A DNA stretch of 64,000 nucleotides, from contig NZ_FODC01000007.1 of NCBI RefSeq assembly GCF_900110275.1, forward strand, positions 248,001 to 312,000, read 5' to 3'. Positions within the stretch are counted from its first letter, which is position 1. Each line of letters starts with the position of its first letter. The stretch comes from Duganella sp. CF517. GTDB lineage: Bacteria; Pseudomonadota; Gammaproteobacteria; Burkholderiales; Burkholderiaceae_D. The notes under the pieces are model-generated. The model saw only the letters and a program-made list of their open reading frames with translations, did no database searches and was not told the origin of the DNA. Of this stretch, positions 37,016 to 46,576 are shown in pieces. The position numbers were made by a program, and so were the translations under genes.

Positions 37016-38791
37016 GTGAAATCGAACCGTTGCCCCCCTCCCTCCGATGGCCGCCGTCCGCTGCGCATGCGCATGATCGCCGCCGCCCTGCTGGTCGCCA
37101 TGCCGATGGCCATGGCGCAGAACGCGCTCGCGCCCGCCAGGATCCCCAACCTGCCGGCGCTGGGCGATACCGAACGCCAGGACTTGTCGCCGCTGATGGA
37201 GCGCAAGCTGGGCGAGGAGATCATGCGCGATATCCGCCGCGACCGCGATTTCCTCGACGACGGCCCCATCCTCGAATACCTGAACACCTTCGGCAACGCG
37301 CTGGTGGCGGCCCGCCCCGACGCGCGCGGCGAGGCCAATTTCGACTATTACTTCTTCGCCGTGCGCGACCCGAACCTGAACGCGTTCGCGCTGCCGGGAG
37401 GCTTCATCGCCGTGCACTCGGCGCTGCTGCTGGCGGCGCAATCCGAATCGGAGCTGGCGTCCGTGCTCGGCCACGAGATCGGCCACGTGGCGCAGCGCCA
37501 CATCGCCCGTTCGATCGGCCAGCAAAAGCAGGACGCGCTGATCCCGCTGGCGGCGATGATCCTTGCCGCGCTGGCGTCGCGCGCCGGCGGCGACGCGGCC
37601 ATGGGCGTGTTCATGGGCGGGCAGGGCCTGGCGATCCAGCGGCAACTCAATTTCGGCCGCGACGCCGAACGCGAGGCCGACCGCATCGGCTTCCAGATCA
37701 TGGGCGAGGCCGGTTTCGATACTTCCGGCATGGTGGGTTTCTTCCAGCGCATGCAGGCCGCGTCGCGCAATTACAGCGATCTGGTGCCGGCTTATCTGCA
37801 GAGCCACCCGCTGACGACCGAGCGCATCGCCGACATCCAGGCGCGCATCCGCGACCAGCCGTACAAGCAGCGCGTCGACAGCCTCGATTTCTATCTGGTG
37901 CGTTCGCGCGCCCGCGTGTTGCAGGACCAGACCTCGCAGGGCTATGTCGAGGCCAGGACGTTTTTCGAGAATCAGATGTTGCAGGAGAACCGCCATCAAC
38001 TGACGGCGGGGCAGTACGGCATGGCCTTCCTGGCGCTGAAAAAAGGCGATACCGCCAACGCGCAGGTGTGGCTGGACAAGGCGCGCGCGACGTTCGGCAA
38101 GGCGCCCGCCGCCGGCACCTTCAGCGCGGCGCCGAAACCATCGTCGGATGCGATCTTCGTCAGCACGGCCATCGAGATCAAGCTGGCGCAGTCCAACGAC
38201 AAGGCCGTCCTCGCGCAGGCGGTGGTCGACGCCGAAGCGGCGCACCAGCGTTATCCGCTGTCGCGCGGCATCGCGCACCTGTACGGCGAGGCGCTGATCG
38301 CCGCCGGAAAATACGAGGAGGCGGCCAGCTATCTGCGCGACCAGGTGCAGTCCTACCGCGAAGACCCGAACGCCTATGATTTGCTGGCGCAGGCGTATGC
38401 GAAGCAGGGCAAGATGGCTTTGCAGCACCTGGCGCTGGCGGAGTCGTATGTGTTGCAGGGCGGCGTGTTGTCGGCGCTCGACCAGCTCAACTACGCGCGC
38501 AAGGCGCCCGACGCGTCGTTCTACGACCAGGCCGTGATCGATGCGCGCGAGCGCGAGTTGCAGGCGCGCCGGCGCGAGGAAATGGGCGACAAGGGCAAAA
38601 AGGATCTGCGCGAGGCCGACAGCAGGCCGGCGTTCAAGGCGGAGATGCGGTCGGGTACCCGCGCCGAGGACGACGACCGGACCGGCAACCCGAACCGCCC
38701 GAATAGTCCGTTTTCCAACCAGTCGACCAATCCGTTCGACCGGCTGCGCCAGGGTTCGTCGGACCTTACGCCGGGGCGCTCGGTTCGCTGA
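37016..38791 (+). CDS. bepA: BepA/YfgC-like periplasmic M48 metalloprotease with TPR region
   Basis: Zinc protease of about 591 residues for outer-membrane protein assembly and quality control. Signal peptide (MRMIAAALLVAMPMAMAQNA), peptidase M48 domain with HEIGH (VLGHEIGHVAQRH) and the downstream Glu in DAEREADRIGF, then a TPR-like C-terminal half with helical repeats (KKGDTANAQVWLDKAR, AGKYEEAASYLRDQ, YAKQGKMALQHLALAESYV) and a charged tail. The start is uncertain: GTG 37016 precedes the signal peptide, ATG 37067 is the minimal alternative and the frame is open from 36968. Its end overlaps the next gene on the opposite strand by 26 bases. Confidence 0.87.
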   Translation: MKSNRCPPPSDGRRPLRMRMIAAALLVAMPMAMAQNALAPARIPNLPALGDTERQDLSPLMERKLGEEIMRDIRRDRDFLDDGPILEYLNTFGNALVAARPDARGEANFDYYFFAVRDPNLNAFALPGGFIAVHSALLLAAQSESELASVLGHEIGHVAQRHIARSIGQQKQDALIPLAAMILAALASRAGGDAAMGVFMGGQGLAIQRQLNFGRDAEREADRIGFQIMGEAGFDTSGMVGFFQRMQAASRNYSDLVPAYLQSHPLTTERIADIQARIRDQPYKQRVDSLDFYLVRSRARVLQDQTSQGYVEARTFFENQMLQENRHQLTAGQYGMAFLALKKGDTANAQVWLDKARATFGKAPAAGTFSAAPKPSSDAIFVSTAIEIKLAQSNDKAVLAQAVVDAEAAHQRYPLSRGIAHLYGEALIAAGKYEEAASYLRDQVQSYREDPNAYDLLAQAYAKQGKMALQHLALAESYVLQGGVLSALDQLNYARKAPDASFYDQAVIDARERELQARRREEMGDKGKKDLREADSRPAFKAEMRSGTRAEDDDRTGNPNRPNSPFSNQSTNPFDRLRQGSSDLTPGRSVR

Positions 38792-39371
38792 CGAAGCCGA
38801 AGTGCGCCGCCAATTGCGCGGCGGCCACGCGGTGCACCGGCACCTGGCGTTCGTGGTCGGTCAACGTCAACGTGGCGGCGACCGATTGCGCATCGCTCGC
38901 CATCCATTCCAGCAAGGTCTCGTCGGCCACCGGCTCGTCGTTCATCCTGAGCAGCGGCAGCACCTGCGCGAAGTCGCGGTCGTCCAGCTGGGCGACGATT
39001 TCGCCGCTGCGCAGCACCAGCGCGCCGGTCTCCGTCAACACCGCCTTGTCGATGCCGCCCATCGCGGTGCCGGTGTGCAGCAGCCAGCCGCAGGACGGAT
39101 CGGTGCGCACGATGTAGGGCGTCGCCTCCAGGTTCACATAGACCCGCTGCGGGCCGTTCTGGAAATACCAGCAACCCCTGTCGTCGGCCGCGTAGTTGCG
39201 CACGATGAAGGCGATCAGCGCCTCGTGCGCGAGCTTGTCGCCGGGGAGATTCTGCTGCTGGGCGCGCTCGTCGCGCATGCGCCAGTTGCCGCGCGCGTCC
39301 AGACCCAGCCAGCCGTAGCAGTGGGGCACGTTCGGCCATTTGGCCAGCGCCTGCTTGACGATGTCATCCAT
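38766..39371 (-). CDS. Conserved hypothetical protein (DUF-type, 201 aa)
   Basis: A soluble protein I do not recognise with certainty. It begins MDDIVKQALAKWPNVPHCYGWLGLDARGNW and has WYFQNGPQRVYVNLEATPYIVRTD, suggesting a beta-rich fold with a tightly conserved hydrophobic core. No signal peptide or membrane helix. It overlaps the YheT-type hydrolase start side by 8 bases on the same strand, so they are probably cotranscribed, and overlaps bepA tail to tail. Function unknown. Confidence 0.75.
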   Translation of the reverse strand: MDDIVKQALAKWPNVPHCYGWLGLDARGNWRMRDERAQQQNLPGDKLAHEALIAFIVRNYAADDRGCWYFQNGPQRVYVNLEATPYIVRTDPSCGWLLHTGTAMGGIDKAVLTETGALVLRSGEIVAQLDDRDFAQVLPLLRMNDEPVADETLLEWMASDAQSVAATLTLTDHERQVPVHRVAAAQLAAHFGFVSEPSAPA

Positions 39372-40356
39372 GTTTCTTCTCGATCCGTATCTGAGCCATA
39401 CCGTCGTTGGCGCCTTCCATGAAGTGAATCAAACGCTGCGGCAGCCAGTGCAGCTTGCCCGGCAGCCCGCCGACCGCGAAGCCGACATGGCCGCCGTGCT
39501 CAGGATAGTCCAATACGACGTTCGGTGCCGCACGCTGCGGCAGGTGGCGGCCCGGCAGGAAGGGATCGTTCCTGGCGTTGAGCACCAGCGTCGGCACGGT
39601 GATGTCGTTGAGCACGTGCTTGGCGCTGGCGCGGTCCCAGTAATCGTCGGTGTCGCGGTAGCCGTGCAGCGGCGCCGTGACGACGTTGTCGAAGGCGTAC
39701 AGGTCGCGCGCCGCGTGCAAAGCGTCGAGGTCGAACAGGCCGGGAAACTCGCGCAGCTTGGCGATGCACTTGGGCTTGAGCGTTTGCAGGAACATGCGCG
39801 TGTAGATCATATTGAAGCCGCTCGACAGCGAGGCGCCGCCCTGCGCCAGGTCGAGCGGCGCCGACACCGAGCAGGCGGCGTCGACGAAGTCGGCCTGGTG
39901 CTGCGATTCGCCCAGCCAGCGCAGCAGCGCGTTGCCGCCCAGCGAGACGCCGGCCGCGTAGAACTTGCCGCCGCCTTGCGCGGCGTGCTGGGCGTGCAGG
40001 CGGCGGATGATCCAGTCGACTTCGGCCGCGTCGCCCGAATGGTAGAAGCGCGGCGCGCGGTTGGCCTCGCCGGAGCAGCCACGGAAATGCGGCACCGCGC
40101 CGGACCAGCCGCGCGCGGCGATGTCGGCCATCAGGGCGCGCGCGTAGTGGCTGTCGGACGAGCCTTCCAGGCCATGGAACAGCACCACGAACGGTTGCCC
40201 CGGCCGGCCGTCGACGAAATCGACATCGACGAAGTCGCCGTCCGGCGCGTCCCAGCGTTCCCGCCGGAACGTCACCGCCGGCTTGGCGATGGCGACGGCC
40301 GGGTAGATGGTTTGCAGGTGACCGCTAGGCAGCCAGAACGGAGCGGTGTACTTCAC
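39364..40356 (-). CDS. YheT-family alpha/beta hydrolase
   Basis: Hydrolase of 330 residues resembling E. coli YheT. Nucleophile elbow GVSLGGN, oxyanion region LFHGLEGSSDSHYARAL, acid Asp in NARNDPFLP and His in YPEHGGHVGF are all present. The N-terminal FWLPSGHLQTIYPA is characteristic of this family. The start is GTG 40356, 17 bases after the SnoaL-like gene; the longer frame to 40698 overlaps that gene. Substrate not established. Confidence 0.85.
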   Translation of the reverse strand: MKYTAPFWLPSGHLQTIYPAVAIAKPAVTFRRERWDAPDGDFVDVDFVDGRPGQPFVVLFHGLEGSSDSHYARALMADIAARGWSGAVPHFRGCSGEANRAPRFYHSGDAAEVDWIIRRLHAQHAAQGGGKFYAAGVSLGGNALLRWLGESQHQADFVDAACSVSAPLDLAQGGASLSSGFNMIYTRMFLQTLKPKCIAKLREFPGLFDLDALHAARDLYAFDNVVTAPLHGYRDTDDYWDRASAKHVLNDITVPTLVLNARNDPFLPGRHLPQRAAPNVVLDYPEHGGHVGFAVGGLPGKLHWLPQRLIHFMEGANDGMAQIRIEKKHG

Positions 40357-40373
40357 GGCGCTGGACGATGGCG

Positions 40374-40802
40374 TTAATGCAGGACTTGCGTCGACGTGTC
40401 GGCCGGCGCCGGACCGGGCGCGACCGAGACGTGGTGCAGCACGATGCGCCAGCCGCGCGGGGTTTTGACGTAGACGTTGGTGGCGACCAGGTGCGCCGGC
40501 TCGCCGCTGGCGGCGGTCGCGCCTTCGACCACCGTGTGCACGGAACTCATCAGGTTGTGGGTCTCGTGCAGTTGCGACGGCATGATGTGCAGGCCGCCAT
40601 GTTCGAGGATCTTGCTCCACGACGCGCGGATCGCCGCGTGGCCGATCAGGCGGGTGCCGCCCGGATGGACGCAGACGATCTCTTCGTCGTCGGCCCACAG
40701 GGCCATCAGCGCGTCCAGGTCGGCGCGGTTGAGCGCGGCGTAGAACGCCGTTTCCACCTCGACGGCGCTGCCGTTCAACTGTTTTTCTCGTTTAATGGGC
40801 AT
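40374..40802 (-). CDS. SnoaL-like / NTF2-fold protein (DUF4440 type)
   Basis: Small protein of 142 residues with an NTF2-type cone fold: VETAFYAALNRADLDALMALWADDEEIVCVHPGG, LIGHAAIRASW and the final WRIVLHHVSVAPG. Such proteins are often cyclases, isomerases or binding proteins; no catalytic set is evident beyond an acidic/His pair. ATG 40802 has a GGAG site about 8 bases upstream. Precedes the YheT hydrolase on the same strand. Confidence 0.82.
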   Translation of the reverse strand: MPIKREKQLNGSAVEVETAFYAALNRADLDALMALWADDEEIVCVHPGGTRLIGHAAIRASWSKILEHGGLHIMPSQLHETHNLMSSVHTVVEGATAASGEPAHLVATNVYVKTPRGWRIVLHHVSVAPGPAPADTSTQVLH

Positions 40803-40840
40803 GCGGGCTCCGGGGGACGCGGCTGGCGGTGGGCATGGTG

Positions 40841-41053
40841 TTAATGGTGGCCGACGACGGTGCCCGGCTTGAGGCGGTAGGCGGTGCCGCAGTACGGGCA
40901 CTTGGCGACGCCGTCGTGGTTGAATTCCAGGAACACGCGTGGGTGCGACGACCACAGCGGCATGGCTGGGTTCGGGCAGTGTGCCGGCAAATCCTTGCCA
41001 TCCAGCTCAACGGCGTTGGTGGCGGCTGCGGCGGACGTGTTGGCGTTGGTCAT
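40841..41053 (-). CDS. Small zinc-finger protein (zf-CHCC, NDUFS6-like)
   Basis: Protein of 70 residues. A metal site is formed by Cys in AHCPNP, His in SSHPRVFLEF and the CPYC pair (KCPYCGTAYRL). Family members resemble the zinc-binding accessory subunit of complex I. ATG 41053 has GGAG upstream. A much longer frame covers this region but continues into antisense of azlC, so only this part is real. Function not known in bacteria. Confidence 0.82.
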   Translation of the reverse strand: MTNANTSAAAATNAVELDGKDLPAHCPNPAMPLWSSHPRVFLEFNHDGVAKCPYCGTAYRLKPGTVVGHH

Positions 41054-41120
41054 GTTGTAATGCTCCGAAAGGCGTGAAAACCACGATTTTAACGGAATTG
41101 CGCATTGAGCAAAAATCATC

Positions 41121-41133
41121 GGTAAAATAGCGC
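41121..41133 (+). promoter_or_regulatory. Promoter -10 element before azlCD
   Basis: GGTAAAATAGCGC, the same string as before pgk (42368-42380) and close to the ones before purM and tcdA. TAAAAT would be the -10 hexamer, with a leader of about 65 bases to azlC. Confidence 0.6.
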
Positions 41134-41200
41134 CTCCACAATACGGGTGTGGCCTGCTGTGTGGCGGGAATGCCACAACCACCTGAGCACCTGAAGCCAC

Positions 41201-41992
41201 ATGACCGAACCGAGCAGCACCCCTCCCGCGCCCGCGCCCCGGCCCGAACCGTCCCGGCCCGATCATTACGTGGCCGAACACCATGAGCCTTCCTGGCGGG
41301 AGGGCCTGAAGGTCGGCACTCCCACCCTGTTCGGCATCGGCGCCTGGGGGTTGGTGGTGGGCATCGCGATGGTCAAGTCCGGGCTGAGCGTGCCGCAGGC
41401 GCTGGGCATGACGTTGCTGGTGTTCGCCGGCTCGGCGCAGCTGGCGGCGTTGCCGCTGATCGCCGCCAGCGCGCCGATCTGGGTCATCTTCCTGACGGCG
41501 TTCGTCGTTAATCTGCGCTTCGTTATCTTCTCGGCCTTGCTGGCGCCGCACTTCGCCCATCTTCCGTGGACGCGCCGGTTCCTGCTCGGCTATGTCTCCG
41601 GGGATCTGACGGTGGCGCTGTTTTTGCAAAAATATCCGTCCGAGGCGCCGCAGGTGGGGAAATTGTCCTATCTGAAGGGCTTGATGTATCCGAACTGGGG
41701 TGCGTGGCAGGTCGGCTCGATCGCCGGCATCTTCCTCGGCAGCACGGTGCCGCCGGAGTGGGGGCTCGGCTTTGCCGGCACGCTGGCCATCATCTGCGTG
41801 ATGATTCCGCTGATGGTGGGGCGCCCGGCGCTGTGCGGCGTGCTGGTCGCGGGCGGCGTGTCGGTCGCCGCCGCCGGGTTGCCCTATAAATTGGGCCTGT
41901 TGCTGGCGGTGCTGGTCGGCATGTCGACCGCGATGGCGGTGGAAGAGGGCACGGACAAGTGGCGCAACCGCCGGGGGAACAACAATGGCTGA
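41201..41992 (+). CDS. azlC: AzlC-family branched-chain amino acid export protein
   Basis: Membrane protein of 263 residues with about 6-7 helices, starting after a hydrophilic Pro-rich N-terminal tail of 27 residues. Family signatures include GVPTLFGIGAWGLVVGIAMVKSG (helix 1) and FAGSAQLAALPLIAASAPIWVIFLTAFVVNLRFVIFSALLAPH. AzlCD pairs export branched-chain amino acids or analogues. The stop overlaps azlD by 8 bases. Confidence 0.9.
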   Translation: MTEPSSTPPAPAPRPEPSRPDHYVAEHHEPSWREGLKVGTPTLFGIGAWGLVVGIAMVKSGLSVPQALGMTLLVFAGSAQLAALPLIAASAPIWVIFLTAFVVNLRFVIFSALLAPHFAHLPWTRRFLLGYVSGDLTVALFLQKYPSEAPQVGKLSYLKGLMYPNWGAWQVGSIAGIFLGSTVPPEWGLGFAGTLAIICVMIPLMVGRPALCGVLVAGGVSVAAAGLPYKLGLLLAVLVGMSTAMAVEEGTDKWRNRRGNNNG

Positions 41993-42344
41993 TTGGGAAA
42001 TTTGGGTCGTCATCGGCGTGCTGGCGCTGGCCACCGCCGCCACGCGCAGCTCGTTCTGGCTGATCGGCCAGCACATCACCATCCCCAAACGGGTGCAGGA
42101 AATGCTGCGCTATGCGCCGGCCTGCGCGCTGGCGGCCATTATCTTCCCGGATCTGCTGCTGGCCCCGGACGGCCGCGCCGTCGTCGATTTCAGCAACCTC
42201 AAACTGATCGCCGGCGTCGTCGCCACCGGCTACTATTTGCTGCGTCGCAACATGCTGGAGACCATCGTTTTCGGCATGGCTTTCTTCACGGCACTACGCC
42301 TGCTGCCCCGCCTGCTGCCCTCGCTTGTTCCTGTATTTCAATAA
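41985..42344 (+). CDS. azlD: AzlD-family branched-chain amino acid transport subunit
   Basis: Hydrophobic partner of AzlC, 119 residues with three to four predicted helices and the RSSFWLIGQHITIPKRVQEMLRYAPACALAAIIFPDLL segment typical of the family. ATG 41985 overlaps azlC, so the subunits are coupled. Followed directly by the pgk promoter. Confidence 0.9.
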   Translation: MADWEIWVVIGVLALATAATRSSFWLIGQHITIPKRVQEMLRYAPACALAAIIFPDLLLAPDGRAVVDFSNLKLIAGVVATGYYLLRRNMLETIVFGMAFFTALRLLPRLLPSLVPVFQ

Positions 42345-42367
42345 CAATAAAACACGGCCCGGCTTGC

Positions 42368-42380
42368 GGTAAAATAGCGC
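42368..42380 (+). promoter_or_regulatory. Promoter -10 element of pgk
   Basis: GGTAAAATAGCGC identical to the azlC element, 28 bases before ATG 42409. TTGC upstream (42364-42367) is too close to be a -35. Confidence 0.65.
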
Positions 42381-42408
42381 TCTTCTTTCAACTCACCCTT
42401 GGGTCGCC

Positions 42409-43626
42409 ATGTCCGCTGTTTTGAACTTCATCCGTCTGCAAGATCTCATCGCCCAGAATGCGCTGCAAGGCAAGCGCGTCTTCATCCGTGCCGACTTGAA
42501 CGTGCCGCAGGATGATGCGGGCAATATCACCGAAGATACGCGCATTCGCGCGTCCGTTCCGGCGATTAAGGCGGCCGTGGCCGCCGGCGCCAAAGTGATG
42601 GTGACGTCCCACCTGGGCCGTCCGACCGAGGGCGAGTTCAAGCCGGAAGACAGCCTGGCGCCGGTCGCCGCGCGCCTGTCCGAGCTGCTGGGCCAGCCGG
42701 TCGAGCTGAAACAGCAGTGGGTCGACGGCGCCGGTCTGGAAAACCTGCGGGACGGCCAGGTCGTGCTGCTGGAAAACGTCCGCGTCAATAAGGGCGAGAA
42801 GAAGAACAACGACGAACTGGCGCAAAAAATGGCCAAGCTGTGCGACATCTACGTCAACGACGCGTTCGGCACCGCCCACCGCGCCGAGGCGTCGACCCAC
42901 GGCATCGCCAAGTTCGCGCCGGTCGCTGCGGCCGGTCCGCTGCTGGCCGCCGAGCTGGACGCGTTGGGCAAGGCGCTGGGCGCCCCGGCCCGGCCGCTGC
43001 TGGCCATCGTCGCCGGTTCCAAGGTGTCGTCCAAGCTGTCGATCCTGAAGGCGCTGGCCGACAAGGTCGACAACCTGATCGTCGGCGGCGGCATCGCCAA
43101 CACCTTCATGAAGGCGGTCGGCCTGAACATCGGCAAGTCGCTGGTGGAAAACGAGCTGGTCGAGGAAGCCAAGGCGATCATCGACATCATGGCCAAGCGC
43201 GGCGCGCAAGTGCCGATCCCGGTCGATGTCGTGTGCGCCAAGGAATTCTCGCCAACGGCCGTCGCCACCGTCAAGGACGTGGCCGATGTCGCCGACGACG
43301 ACATGATCCTCGATATCGGTCCGAAAACCGCCGCCACGCTGGCCGCGCAAATCGCCGCCGCCGGCACCATCGTCTGGAACGGCCCGGTCGGCGTGTTCGA
43401 GTTCGACCAGTTCGGCGAAGGCACCAAGACCCTGGCGCTGGCCATCGCCAACTCGAAGGCGTTCTCGATCGCCGGCGGTGGCGATACCTTGGCGGCGATC
43501 GCCAAATACGGTATCACCGAGCAGATCGGTTACATCTCGACCGGCGGTGGCGCGTTCCTGGAATTCCTGGAAGGGAAGACCTTGCCGGCGGTGGAGATCT
43601 TGACGCAGCGTGCTGCGGCGCAATAA
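42409..43626 (+). CDS. pgk: Phosphoglycerate kinase
   Basis: Glycolytic kinase of 405 residues, making ATP from 1,3-bisphosphoglycerate. Seen: [24 protein letters not shown] (substrate His-Arg), [33 protein letters not shown] and [13 protein letters not shown] (nucleotide site). First gene of the pgk-pyk-fba cluster; 255 bases separate it from pyk, so pyk has its own promoter. Confidence 0.98.
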   Translation: MSAVLNFIRLQDLIAQNALQGKRVFIRADLNVPQDDAGNITEDTRIRASVPAIKAAVAAGAKVMVTSHLGRPTEGEFKPEDSLAPVAARLSELLGQPVELKQQWVDGAGLENLRDGQVVLLENVRVNKGEKKNNDELAQKMAKLCDIYVNDAFGTAHRAEASTHGIAKFAPVAAAGPLLAAELDALGKALGAPARPLLAIVAGSKVSSKLSILKALADKVDNLIVGGGIANTFMKAVGLNIGKSLVENELVEEAKAIIDIMAKRGAQVPIPVDVVCAKEFSPTAVATVKDVADVADDDMILDIGPKTAATLAAQIAAAGTIVWNGPVGVFEFDQFGEGTKTLALAIANSKAFSIAGGGDTLAAIAKYGITEQIGYISTGGGAFLEFLEGKTLPAVEILTQRAAAQ

Positions 43627-43664
43627 CTTGAGTATCATGCGACGTAAAAAGCACGGTCGTGCGG

Positions 43665-43752
43665 TGTAGCAAATTGCCAGTAAAATCCTAGTAATCGCTG
43701 AAAAAAGTCCGGTTCGTGAAAGTTTGCTACAAAGATTTGTAGTCTGGCTACA
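43665..43752 (+). promoter_or_regulatory. HexR-like operator array upstream of pyk
   Basis: TGTAGTCTGGCTACA at 43738-43752 matches 14 of 15 bases of the palindrome TGTAGT-N3-ACTACA recognised by HexR-type (RpiR family) regulators. TGTAGCAAA (43665-43673) and its exact complement TTTGCTACA (43723-43731) add two further half-sites, and CTACAAA/TTTGTAG forms a second dyad at 43727-43742. HexR controls pyk in several proteobacteria; assignment is by motif only. Confidence 0.5.
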
Positions 43753-43881
43753 TTAGTGGCCGCCTTTGAACCGGGCGACACCAAGCTCGGCACGAGCTTA
43801 CAGTGCAGCTTTTCCTGGTTTTTTCCTGGTTCCCGCCGCTGTCGCGGGGGCTGTCCGCATGACCCAACGCTAAGGAATCCT

Positions 43882-45327
43882 ATGTCCCGTAGTACCAAAA
43901 TTGTCGCAACGATCGGCCCGGCCTCTACAGACTTCAACGTTCTGGTAAAAATGATACGCGCCGGGGTGGATGTCGTGCGCTTGAACTTCTCGCACGGCAA
44001 GGCGCAGGACCATATCGACCGCGCCAAGCTGGTGCGCGAGGCGGCGGCCGAATGCGGTCGCGAAGTGGCGATCATGGCGGACATGCAAGGTCCTAAGATC
44101 CGCGTTGGCAAATTTGAAAATGGTAAGATCGACCTGACCAATGGCGACAAGTTCATCCTGGACGCCAAGTGGGGTGAAAACGGCGAACTGGGCAACCAGG
44201 AACGGGTCGGCCTGGATTACAAGGCGCTGCCGCAGGATTTGCGCGCCGACGACAAGCTGCTGCTCAACGACGGCTTGATCGTGCTGGTGGTCGACAAGAT
44301 CGTCGGCCATGAAATTTTCACCACCGTGAAAATCGGTGGCGAGCTGTCCAATAACAAGGGCATCAACCGCCAGGGTGGCGGCCTGACCGCGCCGGCGCTG
44401 ACCGCCAAGGACATGGAAGATATCAAGACGGCGATGAGTTTCCAGTGCGATTATCTGGCGATCTCGTTCCCGAAAAGCGCAACCGACATGGAAATGGCGC
44501 GCACCCTGGCCAACATCGCCGGCGAGCCGTTCAACCACAAGCCGATGATGATCGCCAAGATCGAGCGCGCCGAAGCGATCCCTGTGCTGCAGGAGATCCT
44601 CGACGCCTCCGACGGCATCATGGTCGCCCGGGGCGATTTGGCGGTGGAAGTGGGCAACGCGGCGGTGCCGGCGCTGCAAAAGCGCATGATCAAGATGGCG
44701 CGCGAGTCGAACAAGCTGGCGATCACCGCGACCCAGATGATGGAGTCGATGATCTTCAACGCCGTGCCGACCCGCGCCGAAGTGTCGGACGTGGCCAACG
44801 CCGTGCTGGACGGTACCGACGCGGTGATGACCTCGGCGGAAACCGCCTCGGGCCGCTACCCGATCGAGACCGTGGAAATGATGGCCGCCATTTGCGTGGA
44901 AGCCGAGCAGTCCGAGTACAACAAGCTCGACGCCGACTTCCTGAATGTGACCTTCACCCGCATCGACCAGTCGATCGCCTACGGCGCGCTGTTCACCGCG
45001 CACCACCTGGCGGTCAAGGCGATCATCGCGCTGACCGAGTCCGGATCGACCGCGCTGTGGATGAGCCGTCACAACATCGACACGCCGATCTACGCGTTGA
45101 CGCCGAGCGTGACGACCCAGCGCAAGGCGGCGCTGTACCGCAACGTGAAGGCATACAATCTGGCGCAGGCTGGCGATAGCGCCGCCGTGCTGCAGGCGGC
45201 CGAAGACTTGCTGGTGCAAAACGGCATCGTCAAGAAGGGCGATATGATCGTCGTGACGTGGGGCGGCCAGATGGGCCAGGCCGGCGGCACCAACGCGCTC
45301 AAGATCGTCAAAGTAGGTATTAAGTAA
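43882..45327 (+). CDS. pyk: Pyruvate kinase
   Basis: Enzyme of 481 residues, converting phosphoenolpyruvate to pyruvate with ADP. Blocks: [37 protein letters not shown], catalytic [17 protein letters not shown] and [12 protein letters not shown], and [18 protein letters not shown]. The frame is open to 43756 but ATG 43882 with AAGGA begins [14 protein letters not shown]-terminal allosteric domain is complete. Likely regulated by the operator array just upstream. Confidence 0.97.
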   Translation: MSRSTKIVATIGPASTDFNVLVKMIRAGVDVVRLNFSHGKAQDHIDRAKLVREAAAECGREVAIMADMQGPKIRVGKFENGKIDLTNGDKFILDAKWGENGELGNQERVGLDYKALPQDLRADDKLLLNDGLIVLVVDKIVGHEIFTTVKIGGELSNNKGINRQGGGLTAPALTAKDMEDIKTAMSFQCDYLAISFPKSATDMEMARTLANIAGEPFNHKPMMIAKIERAEAIPVLQEILDASDGIMVARGDLAVEVGNAAVPALQKRMIKMARESNKLAITATQMMESMIFNAVPTRAEVSDVANAVLDGTDAVMTSAETASGRYPIETVEMMAAICVEAEQSEYNKLDADFLNVTFTRIDQSIAYGALFTAHHLAVKAIIALTESGSTALWMSRHNIDTPIYALTPSVTTQRKAALYRNVKAYNLAQAGDSAAVLQAAEDLLVQNGIVKKGDMIVVTWGGQMGQAGGTNALKIVKVGIK

Positions 45328-45337
45328 GTCCGATAGC

Positions 45338-45360
45338 GCGCCCCCGCGGAACGGGGGCGC
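45338..45360 (+). terminator. GC-rich hairpin between pyk and fba
   Basis: GCGCCCCCG (45338-45346) pairs with CGGGGGCGC (45352-45360) across a five-base loop. No T-run follows closely, so it may be a weak terminator or an RNA-stabilising 3' hairpin separating pyk from fba. Confidence 0.55.
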
Positions 45361-45404
45361 AATGCTCCGGCAACCAAGTTTTTTTATTGTTTGGAGTACA
45401 CATC

Positions 45405-46469
45405 ATGTCCCTCGTATCCATGCGTCAACTGCTGGACCACGCCGCTGAAAACGGCTATGGCATCCCTGCGTTCAACGTCAACAATCTGGAGCAAGTGCAG
45501 GCCATCATGGCCGCCGCCGACGCGCTCGACAGCCCGGTCATCATGCAGGCATCGGCCGGCGCCCGCAAATATGCCGGCGAAGCGTTCCTGCGTCATCTGA
45601 TCGACGCCGCGATCGAAGCCTATCCGCACATTCCGGTCGTCATGCACCAGGATCACGGCCAATCGCCGGCGGTCTGCATGGCCGCGATCCGCTCCGGCTT
45701 CTCGTCGGTGATGATGGACGGCTCGCTGGAAGCGGACGGCAAGTCGGTCGCATCGTACGAGTACAACGTCGAAGTGTCGCGCGAAGTGGTCAAGTTCTCG
45801 CACGCCATCGGCGTCACCGTTGAAGCCGAGCTGGGCGTTCTGGGCTCGCTGGAAACGATGAAGGGCGACAAGGAAGACGGCCACGGCGCCGACGGCACCA
45901 TGACCCGCGAGCAGCTGCTGACCGACGTCAACCAGGCCGCCGACTTCGTCAAGCAAACCCAGTGCGACGCGCTGGCCATCGCCATCGGCACCTCGCACGG
46001 CGCCTACAAGTTCACCCGCAAGCCGACCGGCGACATCCTGGCGATCGACCGCATCAAGGAAATCCACGCGCGCATCCCGAACACCCACCTGGTGATGCAC
46101 GGTTCGTCGTCGGTGCCGCAGGAGCTGCTGGCCATCATCCGCGAGTTCGGCGGCGACATGAAGGAAACCTATGGCGTGCCGGTGGAAGAGATCCAGGAAG
46201 GCATCCGTCACGGCGTTCGCAAGATCAACATCGACACCGACATCCGCCTGGCGATGACCGCCGCGATCCGTCAGTTCATGTTCCAGAACCCGTCGAAATT
46301 CGATCCGCGCGACTACCTGAAGCCTGCCCGCCTGGCCGCCGAACAAATCGTTCGCGCCCGTTTCGAGCAATTCGGTTGCGCCGGCCAGGCGTCGAAAATC
46401 AAGCAAGTGACGCTGGAAAAAATGGCCGAGCGTTACAAGGCCGGCGAGCTGCAACAGATTGTGAAGTAA
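45405..46469 (+). CDS. fba: Fructose-bisphosphate aldolase, class II (zinc)
   Basis: Zinc aldolase of 354 residues. Seen: [17 protein letters not shown], the zinc His and Asp in [36 protein letters not shown] (catalytic Asp region), [19 protein letters not shown], and [12 protein letters not shown] 45405 has GGAG at 45393-45396. The enzyme works reversibly and pairs with the PPi-phosphofructokinase at 19548-20762. Confidence 0.97.
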   Translation: MSLVSMRQLLDHAAENGYGIPAFNVNNLEQVQAIMAAADALDSPVIMQASAGARKYAGEAFLRHLIDAAIEAYPHIPVVMHQDHGQSPAVCMAAIRSGFSSVMMDGSLEADGKSVASYEYNVEVSREVVKFSHAIGVTVEAELGVLGSLETMKGDKEDGHGADGTMTREQLLTDVNQAADFVKQTQCDALAIAIGTSHGAYKFTRKPTGDILAIDRIKEIHARIPNTHLVMHGSSSVPQELLAIIREFGGDMKETYGVPVEEIQEGIRHGVRKINIDTDIRLAMTAAIRQFMFQNPSKFDPRDYLKPARLAAEQIVRARFEQFGCAGQASKIKQVTLEKMAERYKAGELQQIVK

Positions 46470-46508
46470 AATTCGGGTTGGACGGGCGAAGGTGGCCCGA
46501 ATCTCTTG

Positions 46509-46549
46509 ACCGGCTGGCAAGGTTTCCTTGTCGCCGGTTTTCGCTTTTT
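46509..46549 (+). terminator. Rho-independent terminator of fba
   Basis: ACCGGC (46509-46514) with GCAAGG pairs with CCTTGT and GCCGGT (to 46538), with a small internal mismatch, followed by TTTCGCTTTTT. Confidence 0.8.
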
Positions 46550-46576
46550 CTACGTTTGGTTAATACATTCTCCGCT

